Shown in pieces: positions 1-4,956 of a stretch of DNA of 5,016 bases. The translations under genes were made by a program, and so were the position numbers. Source of the stretch: RGIG3528 sp045598045 (GTDB taxonomy: Bacteria > Bacillota > Clostridia > Lachnospirales > Lachnospiraceae); contig JAZLLG010000017.1 of NCBI GenBank assembly GCA_045598045.1, forward strand, positions 1-5,016, read 5' to 3'. How positions within the stretch are numbered: position 1 is the first letter of the stretch; each line of letters starts with the position of its first letter. The notes below the pieces were generated by a model. It did not search any database, was not told where the DNA came from, and saw only the letters and a list, made by a program, of their open reading frames with translations.

Positions 1-1
1 A

Positions 2-64
2 GGTCTTGATACCAACACCATATCGATAGATTTTGAAAAAATGCACCTTCGGGAGCTTTATTAA
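2..64 (+). CDS. 3' end of an upstream gene (partial, unidentified)
   Basis: Only one forward frame stays open from the window edge. It reads about 20 codons, ends in ...DFEKMHLRELY, and stops with TAA at 62-64. The other two forward frames close within the first 30 bases. The stop falls inside a hairpin followed by a T run, as expected for the end of a transcription unit. The visible peptide is too short to assign to a family, and the stretch could be non-coding or belong to a reverse-strand gene. Confidence 0.35.
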   Translation, partial: GLDTNTISIDFEKMHLRELY

Positions 65-79
65 AGTTACCCTTTTTTT
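51..79 (+). terminator. Probable intrinsic terminator of the upstream gene
   Basis: GGG at 51-53 pairs with CCC at 70-72. Inside this, AGCTTTA-like bases pair with TAAAGTT-like bases, with one bulged A and one G-U pair. Seven T residues follow at 73-79. The stem is AT-rich apart from its GC clamp, so it is only moderately strong. Its position across the stop codon of the only open upstream frame fits termination there. Confidence 0.5.
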
Positions 80-104
80 ACCATCGATAGAGAAAATAAA
101 TTTC

Positions 105-119
105 AGCCTAATTTAGGCT
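105..119. repeat. 15-bp palindrome AGCCTAATTTAGGCT
   Basis: Seven bases on each side of a single central T are exact inverted complements. The palindrome sits just before the in-frame TGA (120-122) that bounds the 165-521 reading frame, and it abuts a TTGACT hexamer at 119-124. It could be a regulator-binding site, but no convincing -10 box is found at the right distance, so its role is unknown. Confidence 0.4.
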
Positions 120-164
120 TGACTTTTCATAGCTGGTCTCCACAACGCGAATCGCAGACAGAAT

Positions 165-521
165 ATGAACAGCGTAATGGATCTGACCGAAGCCGGAGAA
201 AAGCTTTATTTCGGCACAAACGGTGCTGAGCGCGCTTCCATGACAATATGCGAAGATGATGGCATGTATGTGGTTGAAATTCATTGGAGCGACAGTGCAT
301 CTTCGGGATGCGACTGGAGCTACCTTGGACAGGCTCTCGATTCTTCGGAAAATGAAATCATTTTGAATGGTACCTTTACAGAATATGAATATTATTCAGA
401 TGATGAATGCCACGAAGAGGTGTATGTTTCGGAAGGCGCAACACTTTCACTTGACGACGAAGGCATGTATCATTGGCATGTCGACAACGGAGAGGTTGTT
501 TTTGCTCCCGCTGCGGAATAA
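165..521 (+). CDS. Small acidic hypothetical protein, possibly the remnant of a lipoprotein domain
   Basis: The 118-residue product is strongly acidic and rich in Tyr, Ser and Gly, with alternating beta-type patterns. Examples are RASMTICEDDGMYVVEIHW near residues 23-41 and a repeated turn-rich ending. By recollection, this pattern resembles the C-terminal beta domain of secreted or lipoproteins in Clostridia, where an RASMTI-like strand is followed by an IHW-like strand. Here there is no signal peptide, no lipobox and no Shine-Dalgarno sequence before either candidate ATG (165 or 177). The frame is open only back to a TGA at 120-122. The likeliest reading is a 5'-truncated gene, or a gene with an unrecognised start. 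It has no terminator of its own before the metG promoter. The function is not recognised. Confidence 0.5.
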   Translation: MNSVMDLTEAGEKLYFGTNGAERASMTICEDDGMYVVEIHWSDSASSGCDWSYLGQALDSSENEIILNGTFTEYEYYSDDECHEEVYVSEGATLSLDDEGMYHWHVDNGEVVFAPAAE

Positions 522-555
522 TTTGTTCTTTTGAAAAAAGTAAAAGATATTTTTC

Positions 556-583
556 TTGCAAATAGAATTTTTTGTGGTATATT
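556..583 (+). promoter_or_regulatory. Promoter of the metG T-box transcript
   Basis: TTGCAA at 556-561 and TATATT at 578-583 are separated by 16 bp. A TGG triplet directly before the -10 box gives an extended -10 (TGn). Transcription should begin near 590, directly upstream of the T-box Stem I, so the promoter and leader fit each other. Confidence 0.7.
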
Positions 584-590
584 GTCACAA

Positions 591-876
591 AAGGCTGTGA
601 AGAGAAGAGTAAGAGGTTAGATATGTTACAGAGAGCCTGCATTTGGTGAGAGCAGGTACAGAAGGAACTTCCGAACATGGTCTCGGAGCTGCGTACCGAA
701 GCGTTTTTTGCCAAGGCTACGACGGGTTCACCCGTTACAGTGATAGACTATCGACGAATCATTTCTCGTCCGCAGTTGATAAGGCCTGCATCGTGAGATA
801 CAGGTGAATTAGGGTGGTAACACGAAGCTTATGCTCTCGTCCCTGAAAAGAAATTTTCAGAGAGGAGGGCTTTTTT
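591..876 (+). promoter_or_regulatory. T-box riboswitch, methionine type (metG leader)
   Basis: This leader RNA senses uncharged tRNA and controls read-through into metG. Stem I is visible: AGTA at 608-611 and GAAC at 673-676 form the two sides of the specifier loop. GAGGTT (613-618) pairs with AACTTC (666-671), and the AGAGAG-type bulge is followed by a CCTGC/GCAGG distal hairpin. The triplet ATG at 677-679 sits in the specifier position, matching methionine. ACGGG/CCCGT around 723-737 forms a Stem II-region hairpin, and CCTG...CAGG at 785-803 forms Stem III. The T-box AGGGTGGTAACACG lies at 811-824. AGGG (811-814) pairs with CCCT (841-844) and ACGA (822-825) with TCGT (837-840), leaving a 7-nt bulge TGGTAAC. 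The UGGU can pair with the ACCA end of tRNA-Met. This pairing excludes the terminator that follows. Confidence 0.93.
833..876 (+). terminator. T-box attenuator terminator
   Basis: CTGAAAA pairs with TTTTCAG across a GAAA loop. The stem extends outward through GCTCTC at 833-838 pairing with GAGGGC at 865-870, interrupted by a few mismatches. TTTTTT follows at 871-876. The 5' arm contains the bases (837-844) that also form the 3' side of the antiterminator, so the two structures are mutually exclusive. Low charged tRNA-Met should favour read-through into metG. Confidence 0.92.
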
Positions 877-943
877 AATTCTAAAAAATGGTATTTTGTA
901 ACAAAGTCGGATTGTTATCACAGAAAGAAATGAGGTAAGAACC

Positions 944-2575
944 ATGAAAAATGTATTAATCGGAGGTGCATGGCCGTATGCAAATGGTTCATTGCACATA
1001 GGCCATATTGCAAGTCTTCTGCCGGGAGATGTGCTGGCAAGATATCACAGGGCTAAAGGCGACAATGTATATTTCGTTTCCGGCAGCGACTGCCACGGAA
1101 CGCCTGTCGCCATCAGAGCAAAACAGGAAGGACGTACACCTGCGGAAATCAGCGATTTCTACCACGAGGAGTTTAAAGAGTGCTTCGAAAAGCTGGGATT
1201 CAGCTATGATGTATATACAAAAACATCATCAGACGAACATAAAAACTTTGTAAGAGACTTTCACAAGAAGTTGTATTCGGGGAAGTACGTATATGAGAAA
1301 GAGACTCCGCAAGCTTATTGCGAGAATTGCGGTAATTTCCTCGCAGACCGCTTTGTACTCGGAAAATGTCCGAAGTGCGGAGAAGATACAAGAGGAGACC
1401 AATGTGACGCCTGTGGCACGGTGCTCGAACCGGAAACACTTGTTGACCCGATTTGTGCCGTGTGCGGTAAAAAAATCAGCTTCAGAAAATCAAAGCATCT
1501 TTACATTTCAATATCAAAGATGGAAAATGAACTTAGGGAACTTGTGAATAATGGTGATGCATGGAGAAAGAACGCCATAGCGTTTACAAACAGGTACATT
1601 GACGAAGGACTCCGTGACCGAGCATTGACCCGTGACCTTGACTGGGGAATAAAGGTACCAAGAGTCGATTATGAAAACAAATCAATTTACATCTGGGCAG
1701 AAAATGTACTTGGATATTTGTCCGCAAGCAAGGTGGCAGCAGACAGACGAGGAGCCGATTTTAATGAATTGTGGGGAGAGGATTCCATACACTATTATGT
1801 ACACGGTAAGGACAACATTCCCTTCCATACCATTATCCTGCCGGCACTTCTGATTGGAAACGGCAGCGGCTACCATCTCCCTGACAGGATTGTTTCGAGC
1901 GAATATCTGACTCTTGAAGGCAAGAAGATTTCCACCAGCAAAAATTACGCAATCTGGGTAAAGGATTTATTGGAAAATTACGAAGCCGACTCCATCCGCT
2001 ATTTTTTCATAGCCAACGGACCGGAAAAAAAGGATGCTGATTTTTCGTGGAGAGAGTTTATTAACAGCCACAATGGTGAGCTGCTTGGAGCATATGGAAA
2101 CTTCGTGAACCGGTCTCTTGCATTTATTGCAAAATACCTGGGAGGAACAGTGCCTGAAGGAAGCGTTGCCCCTGAGATTGACAGGAAAATCGATGCTTTA
2201 TACATAAGTGTCGGTGAAAAAACAGAAAAGGCCGATTTCAAGGACGCTCTTGATGAGATTTTTGAATTTGTTCGTTTCGCAAACAAATTCTTTGACACGG
2301 AACAACCGTGGACAACAAGAACAGCTGATGAAAATAAATGTAAAAACACGCTGTATCAATGCGTTCAGATAATAGCAAATCTCAGCGTCCTGCTGGCACC
2401 GTTTATTCCGTTCTCGTCGGAAAAGGTGGCTGAATGGCTGAATATAGATCTCGACTGGAACAGGAAAACCATTCCTGCGGGGGTTGAAATCCCTGAAACA
2501 GGCATCCTTTTCAAACGAATTGACAAAAAGGTGATTGACATTGAGACAGAAAAACTTAAAGGAATCATACAGTAA
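944..2575 (+). CDS. metG: Methionyl-tRNA synthetase (archaeal-like/MetRS2-type)
   Basis: This cytosolic class I synthetase attaches methionine to tRNA-Met using ATP. The 543-residue protein begins with the Rossmann fold: GGAWPYANGSLHIGH contains the HIGH motif at 18-21, and the methionine-pocket Asp is D49 in SGSDCHGTP. A connective domain carries four CxxC knuckles (C126/C129, C142/C145, C154/C157, C171/C174) that should bind two zinc ions. W251, Y258 and H295 align with the methionine pocket. The KMSKS loop reads KISTS at 328-332, a variant typical of archaeal-type enzymes. N386, R390 and P455-W456 match the anticodon-recognition positions of the helical domain. The C-terminal EMAPII-like tRNA-binding domain found in many MetRS is absent. 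GAGG at 932-935, 8 nt before the ATG, supports the start. Expression is controlled by the T-box upstream. The family assignment is firm; the subtype is inferred. Confidence 0.97.
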   Translation: MKNVLIGGAWPYANGSLHIGHIASLLPGDVLARYHRAKGDNVYFVSGSDCHGTPVAIRAKQEGRTPAEISDFYHEEFKECFEKLGFSYDVYTKTSSDEHKNFVRDFHKKLYSGKYVYEKETPQAYCENCGNFLADRFVLGKCPKCGEDTRGDQCDACGTVLEPETLVDPICAVCGKKISFRKSKHLYISISKMENELRELVNNGDAWRKNAIAFTNRYIDEGLRDRALTRDLDWGIKVPRVDYENKSIYIWAENVLGYLSASKVAADRRGADFNELWGEDSIHYYVHGKDNIPFHTIILPALLIGNGSGYHLPDRIVSSEYLTLEGKKISTSKNYAIWVKDLLENYEADSIRYFFIANGPEKKDADFSWREFINSHNGELLGAYGNFVNRSLAFIAKYLGGTVPEGSVAPEIDRKIDALYISVGEKTEKADFKDALDEIFEFVRFANKFFDTEQPWTTRTADENKCKNTLYQCVQIIANLSVLLAPFIPFSSEKVAEWLNIDLDWNRKTIPAGVEIPETGILFKRIDKKVIDIETEKLKGIIQ

Positions 2576-2641
2576 ATGAAGATTTTGACATATCGAATGC
2601 GTGGTGTGAAGATTCACGAACTCGGGTTTCCTAAACAGTAG

Positions 2642-2670
2642 TTTTCACAAAAAAAAAGAAGTGATATAAT
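2642..2670 (+). promoter_or_regulatory. Promoter of plsY and the downstream hydrolase
   Basis: A perfect TATAAT lies at 2665-2670 and is preceded by TGA, making an extended -10. A weaker -35, TTTTCA at 2642-2647, sits 17 bp upstream. Transcription should start near 2677, leaving a leader of about 48 nt. Its presence indicates that plsY need not depend on read-through from the T-box-controlled metG. Confidence 0.65.
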
Positions 2671-2724
2671 ATACCTCATATAACCTGACATTTCATCGGA
2701 AATACGAAGGGAGTTTAGTCTTTT

Positions 2725-3405
2725 ATGGAAATAGTTTGGAAAATAGTGGCATGCGTCTTAATCGGATACTTAATCGGCGGAGTGAACCCGTCCTTTATTC
2801 TTGCGAAAATCAAAGGTTTTGATATACGCACTAAAGGAACCGGGAATCCGGGGGCATCGAATGCGGTCATAGTAATGGGTAAAGTCGCGGGAATAGGATG
2901 TGCGGTGTTTGACATTCTTAAGGCAGTCCTCGCCGTACGGCTTTGCAACATGCTTTTTGCAGACTTTTCATATGCAATGATTATCTCCGGAACGTGTTGC
3001 GTACTCGGTCATATTTTCCCGGTTTACCTGAAGTTCAAAGGCGGGAAAGGCCTCGCTGCAATGGCCGGAGCGGTTCTTGCCTTCGACTGGAAGCTTTTCC
3101 TGATTTTACTTGCGATTGAGCTTGTGCTTGTTATTATCGTAGACTTTATTTGCCTTATTCCCACAACCGGTTCCGTCATGTTTACCGTTATTGTCGGGAT
3201 TCAGCACGGATTCCTTTTTTCACTGATATTTTTGCCGGTAACGATAATTGTACTGATAAAGCATCTGGAAAACTTCAGGAATATCAGATACGGAATCGAG
3301 TACCGCATAAGGTTCCTTTGGAAGAGAGAAGAGGAACTGCAAAGAGTACAGGCAAATAAGGATAAACTGACCGATAAGCAGAAAGCGCATATGCGGATAA
3401 AATAG
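2725..3405 (+). CDS. plsY: Acyl-phosphate:glycerol-3-phosphate acyltransferase PlsY
   Basis: This membrane enzyme transfers an acyl group from acyl-phosphate to glycerol-3-phosphate, making lysophosphatidic acid, the first step of phospholipid synthesis in most Gram-positive bacteria. The 226-residue protein shows the family's motifs in order: GYLIGGVNPSFILAK in the first membrane helix, the GTGNPGASN loop at 38-46, DILK at 63-66, and GHIFPVYLKFKGGKG at 95-109. Hydrophobic segments lie near residues 5-26, 52-75, 83-101, 112-140 and 150-178. The third family motif, usually ENI..L..G.E-like, appears as LENFRNIRYGIEYR at 181-194. A charged tail of about 30 residues (LWKREEE... to RIK) follows and makes the protein slightly longer than the usual roughly 200 residues. 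AAGGGAG at 2707-2713, 11 nt upstream, supports the start. The next gene begins 15 nt downstream, so the two are probably co-transcribed. Confidence 0.93.
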   Translation: MEIVWKIVACVLIGYLIGGVNPSFILAKIKGFDIRTKGTGNPGASNAVIVMGKVAGIGCAVFDILKAVLAVRLCNMLFADFSYAMIISGTCCVLGHIFPVYLKFKGGKGLAAMAGAVLAFDWKLFLILLAIELVLVIIVDFICLIPTTGSVMFTVIVGIQHGFLFSLIFLPVTIIVLIKHLENFRNIRYGIEYRIRFLWKREEELQRVQANKDKLTDKQKAHMRIK

Positions 3406-3407
3406 AA

Positions 3408-3413
3408 AGAGGA
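3408..3413 (+). promoter_or_regulatory. Ribosome binding site deciding the hydrolase start at 3421
   Basis: AGAGGA at 3408-3413 is the only good Shine-Dalgarno match. It lies 7 nt before the ATG at 3421 but only 1 nt before the in-frame ATG at 3415. The second ATG is therefore the functional start, giving the N-terminus MKTLVVVDMQ usual for the family. Confidence 0.8.
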
Positions 3414-3420
3414 AATGATT

Positions 3421-3948
3421 ATGAAAACACTTGTTGTGGTTGATATGCAGAAGGACTTTATCGACGGTTCTCTTGGAACAAAGGAAGCGGTTGCAATTGT
3501 TCAAAATGTTGCAAAGAAAATCCGCAAATATAGAAAAAACGGTGACCAGATTATTTTTACAAGAGATACGCACCATGAAAACTATCTTGACACGCAGGAA
3601 GGAAAGAAACTTCCGGTTGTTCATTGCATTGAGGGAACGGAGGGCTGGCAGATTTCAGATAAGCTGGAAGTTAAACCTGATGACATAGTAATCAACAAAG
3701 TCACCTTCGGTCACGTTTGGGACAAGGAAATAATCAAAGGCGAAGAGATTGAGCTGATCGGCCTTTGCACCGATATTTGCGTAATTTCCAACGCACTTGG
3801 CCTCAAGGCCGTTCTTCCGGAAACACCCATTAAAGTTGATGCAAGCTGCTGCGCGGGCGTAACTCCAAAGTCGCATCTGAATGCATTGGAAGCTATGAAA
3901 ATGTGTCAGATTGAAGTGACCCCCGTGGACCCTTGGGGACGGGGTTAG
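3421..3948 (+). CDS. Nicotinamidase / isochorismatase-family cysteine hydrolase, C-terminus altered by transposon
   Basis: It is probably a cytosolic nicotinamidase converting nicotinamide to nicotinate and ammonia for NAD salvage. The 175-residue product has the family's catalytic triad in place: D8 in VVDMQKDF, K93 in INKVTFG and C120 in GLCTDICV, the last with the usual cis-peptide segment. D49 and H51 (TRDTH) and H68 (VVHCIEGTEGW) match the metal-ligand positions of PncA-type nicotinamidases. The position equivalent to the fourth PncA metal-site residue (57) is Asp rather than His. A general isochorismatase-like hydrolase is the alternative. The last codons, about VDPWGRG and the stop, are read from the left inverted repeat of a mobile element, so the native C-terminus has been replaced. 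The catalytic core is complete, so activity may survive. The gene lies 15 nt after plsY and shares its promoter. Confidence 0.85.
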   Translation: MKTLVVVDMQKDFIDGSLGTKEAVAIVQNVAKKIRKYRKNGDQIIFTRDTHHENYLDTQEGKKLPVVHCIEGTEGWQISDKLEVKPDDIVINKVTFGHVWDKEIIKGEEIELIGLCTDICVISNALGLKAVLPETPIKVDASCCAGVTPKSHLNALEAMKMCQIEVTPVDPWGRG

Positions 3949-3959
3949 GGGTTCATTTT
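3928..3959 (+). repeat. Left terminal inverted repeat
   Basis: GACCCTTGGGGACGGGG begins a 32-nt stretch that, reverse-complemented, matches 4817-4849 with one substitution (C for T in the AACCCC/AACCTC segment) and one missing base (GGG versus GGGG). It contains both the hydrolase stop (3946-3948) and the transposase stop (3953-3955). Confidence 0.9.
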
Positions 3960-4723
3960 GAGTATCGTTTTACGGTGGATATCGATACATCCATCAGGCG
4001 TGCCACTTGCTTTTTTGTCAGTCCCTTTTCCAGGAGAATGCCAATGTACTTGTTACGAAGGCTCCTTGGGAGATTAATCATTTCAGAGGTCGAAGACAGA
4101 TTAGTGACTTCCTTGAAAATGATTAATGCTGCACTGTCAGGCATAAAATGTCTGGTCTTTCCTAAAGCAGGTTTGACCTGTTCTTCATTGAAAGGTGAAG
4201 AGTTGACAGCAAAATATTGAAGTAAAAGGTCCTTTGAGCCGGCTATGTCAAAAGAAAATGACGTGTTGACCAAAGGATTTTTTTGACCGTAAAAAGCATT
4301 GTAACTGCTCCACCGGTATTCAGATGGAAAACGACAGAGTGAGGATTCCACGGGATTGTTGTGGATGTAGGCAAGGGTAGATAGGTATTGCTGCTCTTCG
4401 ACCACGGGAACGCTGTAATACCTATCTTGAAACAGATGCCCCGAACGGGAATACTTTGTGTTGTACCAACGAACGAAACGGGTTCCCAGACTTTGAAAGA
4501 AAGAAGCTAATATTTCTTCTGAAGAATGAATCAGCAGATGAATATGATTGTCCATGAGACAATAGGCACAAATATCGATATCATATTTCTTCTTGCAATC
4601 GGATAGGATGTAAAGCAATTTTTGATAATCTTCATCTTCTTCGAAGATAATATGCTGATTAATAGAACGAAGTATGATATGATATATGCCGGTGGGACTG
4701 AAAATACGTGGTTTTCTAGGCAT
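3953..4723 (-). CDS. REP-associated tyrosine transposase (Y1_Tnp / IS200-like, HUH)
   Basis: It cuts and joins single-stranded DNA at the element's hairpin ends through a 5'-phosphotyrosine intermediate. The 256-residue protein starts with a RAYT-like block (PRKPRIFSPTGIYHIILRS) containing the first strand of the HUH fold. Metal ligands appear in DNHIHLL, with H60 and H62. GHLFQDRYYSVPV (95-107) is the next conserved block. The nucleophile is most likely Y119 in LAYIHNNPVE. The C-terminus (about 234-254, GLTKKQVARLMDVSISTVKRY) is a helix-turn-helix likely to recognise the repeats. The reading frame is intact, so the element may be active. An AGGAG site 5 nt before the ATG (complement of 4729-4733) supports the start. 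The stop lies inside the left repeat. The gene is convergent with the hydrolase, and only 4 nt separate their stops. Confidence 0.93.
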   Translation of the reverse strand: MPRKPRIFSPTGIYHIILRSINQHIIFEEDEDYQKLLYILSDCKKKYDIDICAYCLMDNHIHLLIHSSEEILASFFQSLGTRFVRWYNTKYSRSGHLFQDRYYSVPVVEEQQYLSTLAYIHNNPVESSLCRFPSEYRWSSYNAFYGQKNPLVNTSFSFDIAGSKDLLLQYFAVNSSPFNEEQVKPALGKTRHFMPDSAALIIFKEVTNLSSTSEMINLPRSLRNKYIGILLEKGLTKKQVARLMDVSISTVKRYSK

Positions 4724-4771
4724 ATATACTCCTGAATATCCAGATAAACTAAATAAACGTTTGCATAGGGA

Positions 4772-4800
4772 AGTTTATTCTATTTGGAAGGGAAATGCAA
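4772..4800 (-). promoter_or_regulatory. Possible transposase promoter
   Basis: On the reverse strand TTGCAT (complement of 4795-4800) and TAAACT (complement of 4772-4777) are separated by 17 bp. The -10 match is only four of six. An alternative pair, TTGTAT and TAGAAT, overlaps it with a 19-bp spacer. The position inside the element and upstream of the transposase start is right, but the assignment is weak. Confidence 0.35.
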
Positions 4801-4816
4801 TATACAATGTGACGAA

Positions 4817-4849
4817 AAAATGAACCTCTAACCCCGTCCCCAAGGGGTC
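4817..4849 (-). repeat. Right terminal inverted repeat
   Basis: This is the 33-nt partner of the left repeat, reading GACCCCTTGGGGACGGGG on the reverse strand. On the forward strand ACCCC (4831-4835) can pair with GGGGT (4844-4848) to form a small hairpin. It lies about 94 bp upstream of the transposase start. Confidence 0.9.
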
Positions 4850-4856
4850 ATTAATC

Positions 4857-4934
4857 TTGAAGAAACGGAACAACACCCTTGAAATATTGAAGAAATGGTA
4901 CTATAATCCATTTATAAGTTTGAAGAAATGGAAC
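4857..4934 (+). repeat. Three phased direct repeats TTGAAGAAAYGGWAC over a promoter
   Basis: Copies begin at 4857, 4887 and 4920. Thirteen of 15 positions are invariant, and copies 2 and 3 agree at 17 of 18 positions when extended to ...CTAT. Spacings of 30 and 33 bp, about three helical turns, put the copies on roughly the same DNA face. Copy 1 lies upstream of the -35 box, copy 2 covers the spacer and reaches the -10 box, and copy 3 lies just after the expected transcription start. This arrangement suggests operator sites for a repressor of the downstream gene. The regulator is unknown. Confidence 0.7.
4879..4907 (+). promoter_or_regulatory. Strong sigma-A-type promoter of the ATPase gene
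   Basis: TTGAAA at 4879-4884 and a perfect TATAAT at 4902-4907 are separated by 17 bp. Transcription should start near 4914, about 43 nt before the ATG. The promoter lies outside the transposon, so the insertion did not separate it from its gene. Confidence 0.78.
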
Positions 4935-4956
4935 TATGCTGTTTTGAGGAGATAGT

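Larger units (their letters stand above)
3928..4849 (-). mobile_element. RAYT/IS200-like element with terminal inverted repeats
   Basis: A unit of about 920 bp holds a single reverse-strand Y1 transposase gene between two nearly identical repeats in opposite orientation (3928-3959 and 4817-4849). Each repeat is G/C-rich with a CCC-TTGGGGACGGGG core, able to fold into small hairpins, as expected for REP-like ends of REP-associated tyrosine transposases. If the matching TGACCCC at 3917-3923 and its complement at 4844-4850 are included, the ends extend to 3917 and 4850, with 9 extra bases on the left. No target duplication is visible, consistent with single-strand HUH transposition. It inserted at the 3' end of the hydrolase gene. 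Confidence 0.8.

Noticed and set aside
22..90. The 8-mer ATCGATAG occurs at 22-29 and 83-90, on both sides of the terminator.
   Set aside because: Two short copies without extended similarity or symmetry are likely chance in AT-rich DNA.
119..148. TTGACT at 119-124 as a -35 box for the 165-521 ORF.
   Set aside because: No TATAAT-like hexamer occurs 16-18 bp downstream; the bases there are ACAACG-like.
376..714. Reverse-strand ORF of 112 codons.
   Set aside because: It overlaps the forward ORF, the metG promoter and the T-box Stem I, and its Cys/Ser/Leu-rich product has no family features.
2198..2617. Reverse-strand ORF of 139 codons inside metG.
   Set aside because: It is a shadow of the strongly conserved metG frame with low-complexity, non-family composition.
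3220..3624. Reverse-strand ORF of 134 codons across the plsY/hydrolase junction.
   Set aside because: It spans two well-supported forward genes and their ribosome site, and its product is an antisense-like hydrophobic string.
3911..3920. TTGAAGTGAC at the end of the hydrolase resembles the start of the 4857-4934 repeats.
   Set aside because: Only TTGAAG is shared and it codes for conserved-looking residues, so it is not counted as a fourth repeat copy.
3933..4220. Forward ORF of 95 codons starting in the left inverted repeat.
   Set aside because: It is antisense to the transposase, has no ribosome site, and its apparent start lies in repeat DNA.
4745..4777. TAAACT...AGTTTA inverted pair and AAACGTTT palindrome upstream of the transposase.
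   Set aside because: The arms are short with a long spacer in AT-rich DNA; there is no independent sign of an operator.
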